Assembly: GCF_963678635.1 (NCBI RefSeq)
Contig: NC_087068.1
Coordinates: 42,617,649-42,681,648 of the forward strand
DNA length: 64,000 nucleotides
Direction: 5' to 3'
Source: Symsagittifera roscoffensis
Taxonomy: Eukaryota > Xenacoelomorpha > Acoela > Convolutidae
Shown here piece by piece: positions 9,864 through 19,410 of the stretch (positions within the stretch are counted from its first letter, which is position 1; each line of letters starts with the position of its first letter). The notes under the pieces are model-generated. The model had not been told where the DNA came from and searched no databases. It worked only from the letters and a program-made list of their open reading frames with translations. The translations under genes were made by a program, and so were the position numbers.

Positions 9864-11167
9864 CAGTGCTGATTTAAATTATCCGGACAAAACGAACAAA
9901 ACTTGAATTTTCAAACGCGTTTTTCTCAAATTGGGTTAAGATTAGACAAAAAGTGAAGAGAACAAAAGTTGCTTAGAATTTCACCAGAATTAATATGATG
10001 CCATTTTTTCTCCGAAATTCTCAACCAAAATTTTACCCCAACAATGGGTCATTTTGGCTTTTTTCAATTAATCAAGAATTACGCTGAAACTACTTTGTTA
10101 ATTGATAAGAATATTATATCACAGGAAGCCTCTTACGCAGCTCAACAAAGTTTCAGAAGGGTTAAATCTCCAAAAATTTGCGCAAATTGTTTAAAATTTA
10201 TTTTTAGACAGAGATTCTGGGTTTTATACAGTAAAAATCACATTTATTGACTATCAAGTGAAAACTTTTTCTCTTATACTGGTTTTTGGAGATTTAACCC
10301 TTCTGAAACTTTGTTGAGCTGCGTAAGAGGCTTCCTGGGATATAATATTCTTACAGACTGCCTAGGAGCGTGAAATTAATGGTAGCTTTGACTTTTTAAA
10401 CTCTGTTTTACCTCAATTTATTGCATAAAAACTCAAAAAATACAGCGCTGATTTAAATGATCGAAACAATCAAAACTTGAATTTCAAACACGTTTTTCTC
10501 AAATTGGGTTAAGCTTAGACAAAAAAAAGAAAGAGAACAAATGTTGCTCAGAATTTCATCAGGATTATTATGATGCAATTTTTTCTCCGAAATTCTCAAC
10601 CAAAGTTTTCCCCAAAAATGGTTCTTTTTGGCTTTTTTCAATTAATCAAGAATTACGCTGAATCTATTTTGCTAATTGATGAGGAATATGTATCACAAGA
10701 AGCCTCTTACACAGCCCAACAAAATTCTAGAAGGGTTAACTCTCCAAAAAGTTGAGTAACTGTTTGAAATTTGTTTTTAATCAAAAATTTTGGGTTTTAT
10801 ATAGTAAAAATCACGTTTCTTGACTATCAAGCAAAAATATTTTCTCTTAAACAAGGTTTTGCAGATTCAACCCTGCTAAAACTTTGTTGGGCTGTGTAAG
10901 AGGCTTCTTGTGGTACCTTTTCCTCATCAATTAACAAAATAGTTCAGCGTAATTCTTGATTAATTGAAAAAAGCCAAAATGACCCATTGTTGGGGTAAAA
11001 TTTTGGTTGAGAATTTCGGAGAAAAAATGGCATCATATTAATTCTGGTGAAATTCTAAGCAACTTTTGTTCTCATCACTTTTTGTATAATCTTAACCCAA
11101 ATTGAGAAAAACGCGTTTGAAAATTCAAGTTTTGTTCGTTTAGTCCGGATAATTTAAATCAGCACTG
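9864..11167. mobile_element. Long-inverted-repeat Tc1/mariner-like element (nonautonomous), mosaic interior
   Basis: The element starts CAGTGCTGATTTAAATTATC and ends with its reverse complement, with TA on both sides (9862-9863 and 11168-11169). CAGTG termini and a TA target duplication are the Tc1/mariner pattern. The two arms stay nearly identical for more than 150 bp. No transposase is encoded. Inside, a second terminus (CAGCGCTGATTTAAAT) starts at 10443 after a TA, and 10353-10442 holds foreign sequence that also flanks the related copy at 50147-50844. The structure is therefore an element with another subfamily member inserted or gene-converted into it. Short frames within it are repeat sequence, not genes. 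Confidence 0.75.
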
Positions 11168-11214
11168 TAGTCCATTATGATTGATTGACTAAAGTTCTAA
11201 GCTTTCGTCGAATT

Positions 11215-11415
11215 GGCTCTTTTTCCTTTCCCCCACCTCACACTAGCTTCAATATAGTAGTGTAACGAGTAGTTTTACGAGGTTGATTATGAAGACCAAA
11301 TATGTTTGTCGAGGCCTTATTAGTCCGTATGTAAATTTCCGTAACAATCGGACAATGTGGTCAACAAATTTACGTGAAAAATTTGCAGGTGCGGGGGGGG
11401 AAAGCAAAAAGAGCC
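11215..11415 (+). mobile_element. hAT-like MITE, family alpha, copy 1 (E1)
   Basis: The 201-bp element has termini GGCTCTTTTTCC and CAAAAAGAGCC and C/G-runs just inside them. Its interior matches 11812-12012 in reverse orientation. The 8 bases on its left are GTCGAATT and on its right GTCCTTTG. They do not match each other, although the partner elements of family beta have perfect 8-bp duplications. The mismatch is explained by inversion (see findings). Confidence 0.75.
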
Positions 11416-11531
11416 GTCCTTTGCTTCGGACAAAAATGCAAAACGGAAAACAAACTGAATACAATTTATGCAATAGTAACCGGTTGCTGTGCAAGCTGCA
11501 CAGAAAGATCCGACCACATTCACAATTTTTT

Positions 11532-11754
11532 GGCTCTTTTCCAGTTTTCCCCCCTTTCAAAATATCGAGTTTATGTTTGATTTACGTGTTATTACGGCTA
11601 AATGCGTGATGTTACGCTGTAAAGTATGAAGAACAAATCTGTTCACAGTTGTCGATTTGTTCACCACGCCAAATTTCATTGCATTATGACAACGTTAAAT
11701 AAGCTTTCTAAAATTAAATTTGAAAGGGGGGGGGGGGGGGACTGGAAAAGAGCC
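11532..11754. mobile_element. hAT-like MITE, family beta, copy 1 (E2)
   Basis: Termini are GGCTCTTTTCCAG and CTGGAAAAGAGCC, with C- or G-runs next to them, and AATTTTTT lies on both sides as an 8-bp target duplication. The interior matches 12216-12409 in inverted orientation. There is no coding capacity. The 8-bp duplication suggests hAT-type mobilisation. Confidence 0.78.
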
Positions 11755-11811
11755 AATTTTTTTTTTCAAGCTTGTGCCATTTTTTGAACGTGGTGTAATG
11801 AGAAATTCGAC

Positions 11812-12012
11812 GGCTCTTTTTCCTTTTCCCCCCACCTGCAAATTTTTACATGTAAATTTGTTGACCACATTGTCCGATTGTTACGGAAATTTACATACGG
11901 ACTTATAAGGCCTCGACAAACATATTTGGTCTTCATAATCAACCTCGTAAAACCACTCGTTACACTACTATATTGAAGCTCGTGTGAGGTGGGGGGGGGA
12001 GGAAAAAGAGCC
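11812..12012 (-). mobile_element. hAT-like MITE, family alpha, copy 2 (E3)
   Basis: This is an inverted copy of E1. The left flank AATTCGAC is the reverse complement of the left flank of E1. The right flank CAAAGTTC resembles (6 of 8) the reverse complement of the right flank of E1. Flanks on its own two sides do not match. Confidence 0.75.
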
Positions 12013-12215
12013 CAAAGTTCTTGCTTCTAAAAGTACAGAATGTGTATCTACAAATCACGCGCCAATGTGCACGTGCAATTTCTGTGCGTGCTCTCAAGTA
12101 TCTGGAAATCAAATAAACATCTGTGTTTGTGTATCAAGTGCACATGGAAATCAAATGCAATCCAAAGAACGATTTGCCTTCAAGCATTCGCTATTTATGA
12201 GAGGTAAATATTGGC

Positions 12216-12409
12216 GGCTCTTTTCCAGTTCCCCCTTTCAAATTCAATTTTGACAAGCTTTTTTAACGTTATCATAATGCAATGAAATTTGGCGCGGTGA
12301 ACAAATCGACCGATTTGTTCTTCATACTTTACAGCGTAATATTAGCCGTAATAATACGTAAAAGAAACATAAAACTCGGTATTTTGAAAGGGGGAACTGG
12401 AAAAGAGCC
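12216..12409. mobile_element. hAT-like MITE, family beta, copy 2 (E4)
   Basis: The 194-bp element has termini GGCTCTTTTCCAGTT and AACTGGAAAAGAGCC and a perfect 8-bp target duplication, ATATTGGC, on each side. This is the cleanest copy and sets the boundaries for the family. Confidence 0.85.
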
Positions 12410-12854
12410 ATATTGGCCAAGCCACAATACAGCGCCTCAGAGTATTTATTCGTTTCGAATCACGGCTCTTGAACTTGTATCTATACTATATTTAAATGCG
12501 AGTGACAGCTATCTCCCATGTTTAAACATAATAATTTTGCATGTTTAACGAAAGAATTTTTTTTATGTTTAAGCTATATCATATATTGCAATGCTTAAGA
12601 ATGCTGTTTTTTAATTAATTTGATTATGTTTGTCTACCCGTCGTCTAATTTTTTAAGTTTCATCTATTATCTTTCTATTAAATATTTAAATGCGGGCTGC
12701 ACTATCTCGCCATGTTCAAGCTTTTTCAACGTATTATTTTTGCATGTTTAACAAAAGACTTTTTTCACGTTTAAAGTATATCGTATATTGCAATGTTAAG
12801 CTTTTTTTCGATTTTCCAGTTTAAATTCAGTGTTTATTTCATCAAGTTTAAAAT

Positions 12855-13900
12855 AAGCAACCCATAAGTAGGATATTGTCAGAGTTTTCCCAGGTTTTGC
12901 GATTCTGGCCTCCATGTATGAATAACCAAATCCTTTTAGTTTACGAGATAGGCAATTTTCGAGATTTTTCAAAAATTTCTAGAAAATGTAATTTTGAAGA
13001 ATTTCTCAATTTTTGAAGTTCTCACCCTGTAGTTGGGCGTTGTCAGGGTACTCTCAGGGGTTGCGAATCATGCCTCCAATTCTCACTTCTCAAATCCTTG
13101 TAGTTTTCGAGATATGACGTTTTTTATAATTTTTTCAAAAAGTTTTCAAAAACTTAGATTTAAAAAATCTCCAAAACTTTGAAGATCTCAATCCTATCTT
13201 TGGACATTGTGAGGGTACTCTCCAGAGTTACGAATCTTGCCTCTGATTCTCACTTCCCAAATCCTTGTAGTTTTTGAGATATGACGTTTGTGATTTTTTC
13301 AAAAAAGTTTTCATGAAAATTAAATTAATTTTTTTTTCAAAGTGAATTTCCTAATCTGTAGTTGGGGGATGGGGGGCTGTCAGAGTAATATCAGGGGTTG
13401 CATATGTGGCCTGCAATTAGGAATGCCCTAAACATTTTTGTTTAAGATATACGACGAGTTTTGTGACTTTTTGGAAATTTTCAGAAAAATCAAATTACAA
13501 AATGATTCGTTAAAGTGAAATTCCCAACCCTGTAGTTGTGTACATTCAAAGATTGCGAAAATTGCCATCAAAAGACGGATTCAATTTTCGTAGTTTTTGA
13601 GATGTGAATACCTTTTTCAAGAAAACTTCAGGTGAAGTTTCTCAAAATTTGAATTTCCCAACGTTGTAGTTGGGTACTGTAAGAGTACTCTCAGAAGTTG
13701 CAAATCTTGTGTCCAAATGCGGCTGCTCAATTGCTTCCAGTTTCCCAGATGTGACGTTTCTTATTTCATTTAAAATTTTTCGAGGAACTTATGTAAAATT
13801 TCACAAAATTTTCTGGTTCTTCAAAATTTGTATAAATAACCTGAATAAAAAAACTTTGCCAAATTTGTAATTACGAACCCTGTAAATGGGTGCTGTCAAA
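12855..13900. repeat. Diverged tandem repeat, about 165-bp period, about 7 units
   Basis: The order CCTGTAGTTGGG - TGTCAGGGTACTCTCAGG - GGTTGCGAATC - TGCCTCC - CTTGTAGTTTTCGAGATATG recurs with anchors near 12863, 13031, 13196, 13353, 13531, 13664 and 13882. Units are 60-80 percent alike by eye and spacing drifts, so the array is old. No coding frame survives through it. Confidence 0.7.
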
Positions 13901-14153
13901 TTACACCTGAAAAATAGTTTTTCAGTTGCTGAAAGTTTGAAGCACCGGAGGTGCGTTACACGCTAGTATTCTTTAAACCTACATTACCTGTACACACTTC
14001 GGAGACAATATATACTAATTTTGGTTCTTTTTCCAGTTTCCCACCCCCTCAAAAAATAACAAAAGTAAGCTGTTCAAAAATTGTTCACTCGCGTTTTGCA
14101 TTAAAACAATGTAAAAAATTGTTCACGCTGACATATTTCAATGCAGTATATAA

Positions 14154-14563
14154 CGGGCGGATCTAGGATTTTCTCCAGGGGGCGATTCTCAAAAATTTTT
14201 CAAAAATATTGTCGACCTTTTTTTATGTCGATTAAATTGATCTTTCGAGCTCTCCCAGAGCCTTAAAAAAACCGTTTTGGTCAAATTTTCTGCGCCCCAG
14301 GCAACATTTAAAAAAAACAGGCCAAAAAAAAAACATTTTTAGGCACCTTATGGAAAAAGTTGACCAAAAAATTGCGCTTTTTCGGCGCGCGCTCCCCCCT
14401 CAAAATTAGTATATTTTGGCTCCGAAGGCGTCTTTGAAAAATTTTATAGTTCGTCAGCCAAAATGTATATCTCAAAATAGTACAAAGGGGGACCCTTTGG
14501 GTCGGCAGGAAGTCGAATCACTGAGAGGGGGGTGTCGGCCCCACTCTAAATCCGCTACTGATT
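14154..14563 (+). mobile_element. MITE with GGCGGATCTAGG terminus
   Basis: The element opens with GGGCGGATCTAGGATTTTCTC and closes with AAATCCGCTACTG, an imperfect terminal inverted repeat. Its interior carries TTTTTCGGCGCGCGCTCCCC and GGACCCTTTGGGTCGGCAGG, which recur in other copies at 21510, 44930, 56600, 58333 and 58735. It is noncoding. Ends of the CAGGGGCGGATC type are common in hAT-derived MITEs; I could not read a convincing target duplication here. Confidence 0.6.
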
Positions 14564-15706
14564 GTGTATAAAATGCAATTCATACAAACGCAAAATACTT
14601 AATATTTTTAAAACTGTTCGTACAATTTGTTATGTCTTTTTGTTATGTCTTTTTGTTGTCTTTTTGTTATGTCTATAACTAGGTCTTTTTTTTCTGTTAA
14701 CTTTCGTTTATTGACTCTTTTCCAAATGCCTGTTAGCTATGTTTGTTTTTGGAAATTTGTGTAAGTAGTGTTCTCGTAGTGTTTTGGGATGGGACAGTTC
14801 GGAAAATCGATTTGGTCGAACTAAAAAGTCGACAAAACTTTCAATATTTTTTTTTGTAAATCTGCTCGTTTCTGGAAAATCCTAGATACGTCCCTGCGAC
14901 AATTAATCTTCACATTATGTCGAGGTCGAGTGATGTATAATAGAAAAACCCTCACGTATTCGGACGAGGTTTAATTTGGTCGAGTAAAACCGGCTGGAAT
15001 TTTTTTATTTTTTCGTTTTTTTCTTCAATTTAGGAATGTAACTGAAGTAGAGTGTGATCGATTAACAAATGTTCTAAGCTTTCGTCTAGTTCCTTTCATC
15101 AAGCCATGCACAGAAAACGGCATTGTTTTTATTAACGTGGTCGGAATTTTCTCTGCTACTTGTACAGCAACCGTTCAGCAAAACACTTATAGCGTAGATT
15201 TAAGACAACGAAAAACAAACACAGCATTTTTTTTTAAATCTGAAGGTTGTTTCCTTAGTTTGGGTTGTGCATATCCAAATGGTATGAAAAATGCGATGCT
15301 CATGAAATTTTAAGAGCTTTGATATCATGCTCAATTTTTTGGTATCTTTTTCGTCAAAGCGAAGTTTTGAATGTGGTGTAGTAAGTAAACTTAAATTTTC
15401 ACCTTTCTGGCTTTTTTTGCACTTCGAGTCTTCATACGAGATTACAATTCAGCCCAAATGTTGTAATGTTCTTTTTGGCTGATCCAGAATTTTTTTCGCT
15501 ATCTAAAAATCCTAGTCTACTAAATCTAGCACAATCTAGATTATCCTAGAAAATCTAATTTTGTGCGCATTTTAAGCTATTTTGTAAGCTCAGGTCTCTC
15601 ATTTGAAAAAAAATGATTTTGCCTAAATCGATGAAATACTGCTTCTGTCATGAAAAAAAATTAAATTCGTATTTTTTCATTAATTTAAACAGAACGTAGA
15701 ATTCAA
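14564..15706. other. Intergenic, including a partial copy of dispersed repeat R
   Basis: 15067-15182 contains GTTCTAAGCTTTCGTC and, about 70 bases on, CGTGGTCGGAATTTTCTCTG and then CTTGTACAGCAACC, which is the 3' half of repeat R. The copy serves as a reference for the order of sequence before the inversion at 11416-11811. No gene is seen. Confidence 0.45.
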
Positions 15707-16453
15707 TCATATAAAAAAGATGTCCTCTTTGCTCAGCTCCGGCGTCATTGTATTAACTTGGAGGCTATTTGAAAATGTCGAGTTTTGAGGTGCGTTCTGT
15801 GGATACGTTTCTTGGCCACCGGATATTCCAGAGTTTTCATCTTCTGGTATGTATCCAGTGCCTCTCAGATCGTCCATTGTCGGTGCAGATGCGGTGTCTG
15901 TGTATATGTTTTCTTTGCTTCTCTCGTTGATTGTCAGTGTCTGAGTTGTCGTGAAATCAAATGTTGAGTCCAGAAAAGTCGTCATGGTCGAAAATCCTCC
16001 CGCCAAATCATAGAGAGTCGGAAAATTCTGTTGGTAGTAGGAACCGACCTCGCTGTTGCGACCGGCGCTCACATCGTTTGAAAAGTAGCCAGGGCTCTTA
16101 GAGACTTGGTTGTTCATCTGGGGCACAGAACCAGTTCTGGAACTCGATTCTGGAAGCGATTTTCTCCGGTGAACCCTGGAACGAAGAGTAGTGACAGCAG
16201 TCTCCGGCTCAAATTGAGAAGGCAGTCCGTTGTACGCTTGATTCACGTGCGCTCCTAGCTCTAAATGTTTTGACATTGACCGGAGTTTTGCGAACTCTTT
16301 TCGAAGTCGTTTCGCATGATTGGCGAATCCGAGTTTGAAGCCAGCGAAGAACGTGCAGAGTGCGATTATGATTGCAGCTACAGCTGCGGCCGAAGTAGCG
16401 ATGAGAGCGATGTCCCTGTCCAGGAATATGTCACATGTTGTACTTGGCGCTAG
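15707..16453 (-). CDS. Unknown single-pass membrane protein, last exon (transmembrane segment and cytoplasmic tail)
   Basis: The exon opens after TTTTTTAAG (acceptor at 16454-16455) in phase 0 and runs 248 codons to a stop at 15707. It starts with a short juxtamembrane stretch with one Cys (LAPSTTCDIF), then a strongly hydrophobic helix of about 27 residues (IALIATSAAAVAAIIIALC and onward). Basic sequence follows (HAKRLRKEFAKLR), so by the positive-inside rule the tail is cytoplasmic. The tail of about 200 residues is Ser/Thr/Asn-rich and low in structure, and ends in FFI, a possible class-II PDZ ligand. I do not recognise the family. It continues upstream in the exons at 17660, 18376 and possibly 19386. 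Confidence 0.75.
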   Translation of the reverse strand, partial: LAPSTTCDIFLDRDIALIATSAAAVAAIIIALCTFFAGFKLGFANHAKRLRKEFAKLRSMSKHLELGAHVNQAYNGLPSQFEPETAVTTLRSRVHRRKSLPESSSRTGSVPQMNNQVSKSPGYFSNDVSAGRNSEVGSYYQQNFPTLYDLAGGFSTMTTFLDSTFDFTTTQTLTINERSKENIYTDTASAPTMDDLRGTGYIPEDENSGISGGQETYPQNAPQNSTFSNSLQVNTMTPELSKEDIFFI

Positions 16454-17659
16454 CTTAAAAAAGTCTATTCAGTTCAGTTTAATATTTAAATTATTCCTTA
16501 AAAGGAAGTAATCGTAATTTTTTTAAATTCCTTTTTTTTGGTTGTTTTGAAAGGTGGTGCCTTTTTTCAAGTTTGAAGCTTTTCTTGTAAACTTTGAAGG
16601 GAACTTTCCGGAAAGCAATTATGAGGCCATTTACGTGCGTAATTACGATTTGACGTAGTTCAGATTCTTATATAGGTCGCGATGATTTTTTCAGGAAATT
16701 TTAAAATTTTGTTCGGGGTTCAAATTTACTTTTACGCGCGGTTTGATTTTTGATTTCTTTTTAAGCTCAGTTCATTTCCTTTGTTTAAAGAAGGCAAGCT
16801 CCACTATCGAACAGAAAAAGTGTACGGGTCACGCAAAACGAGATCGACTTCTAGTTTCGAAAGTGTAATTTAATTTTCAGATTTCGCAAAAAAATAGCCA
16901 ATCCTTAATTGTTCTAGAAGTGCAAAGTGCTTTAACTATATTTTTTTTCTTTGAAAATCGATTTTTTCTTTCTTTGAAGTTTAGATTTTTTAGAATAAAA
17001 AAAGTCAGTATAAAGTTACTTGCGTTCATTGGCTCTTTTGCATCTGTCTGTTGGCTATGTATCAGCTAAGAGGGCACGAACTTGTTTTCTTGTTCTTTTT
17101 TGGGTCTTTAGACTGTTAACTTTTTCGAATCAAAATTTGTATCTGATTAATGAGCTCTGTGGTAACTAGCTCATTTTTCCTAGCCATCAAGGCTCGGATC
17201 AAACTGGTCTCTAAGAGTCATAGTGTGGTGTACAATTTTCTTAAGTAATAATTTTATAGACTTGACTCATAAATTGCCTATTTACTCAGTTTGGGAAAAA
17301 GAATGCGGGTAAGGAATGCGGCTTCTGACCAAAATTATTCAAAAAAAGAACAAAATGTTTGATACCTGTGACACTAAAGTTTGTAAAAATGATTACCAGT
17401 CGGCTCATATCTTCGTGTTTTTATGTTGCCAAATTTCAAAATTTCAGTGTGAACAGTCTATCTCTGGAAATGGTTGATTTTTCTTTTGCTAGATCTTATA
17501 ACCTATTCGTCTACTAAGGTCCCCGGTAAAGAATTTCCCTTATAAAGGACTAGCTGAATGATTATACATGTGTGATTATCGTATCTTGTAGCAAACTCAT
17601 CCATTTAGCAATCGCTTGGGGGTCTTGTAGTTAACAAGAACTATTTTGTTGATCCATAC
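16454..17659 (-). other. Intron of the membrane-protein gene
   Basis: The intron runs from GTATGG (minus strand, beside 17660) to TTTTTTAAG beside 16453. It contains a copy (about 16670-16890) of the old dispersed repeat seen at 7650 and 61010. Nothing else is seen. Confidence 0.6.
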
Positions 17660-17794
17660 CGTGAAGTAGGTCTTCTCTCCAGTGCAGTCTATTTGGGCAG
17701 TGTCATTTAGCACACAGTGGTAGATGAAGCAGAACACAGTCCACCCATCACCTAGAGACTTCTCCACCATCTCAAACTGGTCAGGTGAGAAATC
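17660..17794 (-). CDS. Unknown membrane protein, internal exon (extracellular, Cys-rich)
   Basis: The exon has 45 codons, with acceptor CTGTAG and donor GTATGG, in phase 0 at both ends. It encodes DFSPDQFEMVEKSLGDG, then WTVFCFIYHCVLN and DTAQIDCTGEKTYFT. Three cysteines and a W..FCF..HC pattern suggest a small disulfide-bonded extracellular module placed directly before the membrane helix. The open frame, canonical sites and phase fit with both neighbours support it; no frame track would show an exon this short. Confidence 0.75.
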
Positions 17795-18375
17795 CTACAG
17801 GGCACAAAAAAAGAAGTTCATGAAGAAATATATCGATTAAAGACTATATTCGAGTTTTTCTGTCTGCTAGCTTCCGTTCTATTTTTGTGGTGTGCGAAGC
17901 TCCGTTTTGTCTCTGTGTCGAATGTTGCGAAGTTCGCAGAAATGTGAAAAATTGTTGAATTGAAGCGAGTCCTGGCGACAGCGCGACTATTTTAATTGAA
18001 AGTTTTCATTTGCCAATTTCATTAAAAATTTCAACAACTTTGCAGTGATGGATGGATAAAGCTTTTTCTAATAGTAATAGAGCTAATAGTTAGGTAACCA
18101 TTGTATTATGTGAGCAGATAGCTTATCTCAAGAACTTGTTTTGGTCATCCCGGGAATTCAAAGTTAAGAGACGATTGTTTCATTAATTTAATTGGAATCG
18201 AATAAATCATTTTACGAGTGCAGTTAAAAATAGAAATCAGCCCCCCCCCCCACCTGCACAATATTACAACCGTGTCATTAAGTATAAGACTGAAAAAATA
18301 TATATTTCACTTTTTTCTTATTCAGATGAAAAATCCTATTTCTGAAAAAAAAAACAGTAGGAGAGAGATTGTCAC
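17795..18375 (-). other. Intron of the membrane-protein gene
   Basis: The minus-strand donor GTGACA at 18375 is paired with acceptor CCCTGTAG at 17795. The intron holds a C-run (18241-18251) and AT-rich sequence only. Confidence 0.6.
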
Positions 18376-18527
18376 CGTGCAATTGGCATTTTCATTGTAG
18401 CACAGGAATGAAGACGAGAATGAGGGTCTGTTGATTGCTGAGGGGGATGAGTTGTTAGATAAACAGTTGGTCGCACCCCCATCCCACCCGACTGCAGGCA
18501 ACTCCTCAACAGACGACTGCAGCAGAC
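18376..18527 (-). CDS. Unknown membrane protein, internal exon (extracellular)
   Basis: The exon is 152 bp, with acceptor TTCTTCTTTTCAG, phase 2 at its start and phase 0 at its end. It encodes LLQSSVEELPAVGWDGGATN, then a Ser/Asn-rich stretch and FLCYNENANCT, which joins in frame to DFSP in the next exon. N-glycosylation sequons (NNSS, NCT) fit an extracellular location. Together with the next two exons it gives an ectodomain part, membrane helix and tail in that order. Confidence 0.72.
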
Positions 18528-19385
18528 CTGAAAAGAAGAAATGGTCCACACACAATTCGCCCCTAATATCTCATACACAAACTCTTGTTGTGAATTTGGG
18601 TCGAAATGTGTGTGTGGGGGGGGGGGCAAAATGTAACGCTTAAAGCTTAAATTAAGAGGGGTGAATTGTGAGGGGAAGGTAAGACGTGCAACAGTCAATT
18701 GAATCATTTCTGCTCTGTTCTAGAAAGTTTACAGGACTGAAACACGCCAAGAACAACACGATGGGAAGTTTCTCTTGTACAGGTGTATGATTGATGGGTT
18801 TGTTTTATTCAAACATCATTCAATTCTGAATGAGGCGGTTCTCTAATTCATACTTAGATTCATAAATCATGGGTCGAGAAGAAAAAACCAGCAATAAAAT
18901 TTCATTCAAACTTCATCCAGAAACATCAGGCATAATTTAATTTACAATTGTTGGCGCTCGATCAAAATAACGAGTTTTATTTTGTTTTCTTTAGTCACAA
19001 AAATTATAACTATTGTGTGATTGACACTCCAAGCATAAGAATTGGAGGTAAAATCAAAATTATGGGGAAAAGACTCAGACTAAAGTAATATTACATAATA
19101 TTAATTAAACATATATATTTTACAGTTTGAAACAAAGATCTTCGCTATATTTGAGTCTGAATTGCCAAAAACTCAGACCATTGAAAATTTTTTCGAAATA
19201 TCTTTTTGAAACCCACCCAAATCATGACAGCTTTAATATTGTATCACACTTGACCCTCTTTCTGTTTTAGTTGAGGTATCTTAAGTGACGCAAAGCAAAT
19301 CAATCCTTCTACACCATGCAGTTCTTCCAAACTCGTGAGTGGTCGGCCAGAACATCAAAAATTAAGCTGTCAAATGTATTCTTAC
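18528..19385 (-). other. Intron of the membrane-protein gene
   Basis: The minus-strand donor GTAAGA beside 19386 is paired with TTTTCAG beside 18527. It contains a GT/G-run (18607-18626) and AT-rich sequence, and nothing else that I can support. Confidence 0.45.
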
Positions 19386-19410
19386 CTGTGTCAAACGCAA
19401 ACGTCTCAAC
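19386..19410 (-). CDS. Candidate 25-nt microexon of the membrane-protein gene
   Basis: A GTAAG donor (minus, 19381-19385) follows GTTGAGACGTTTGCGTTTGA, read as VETFAFDT plus one base. That base completes a codon with the exon at 18527. The acceptor is probably CTGTACAG; GTTGTCAG, nine bases earlier, is an alternative. Stop codons lie just upstream in this frame, so the exon is short whichever is used. The phase match is the main support. Confidence 0.4.
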
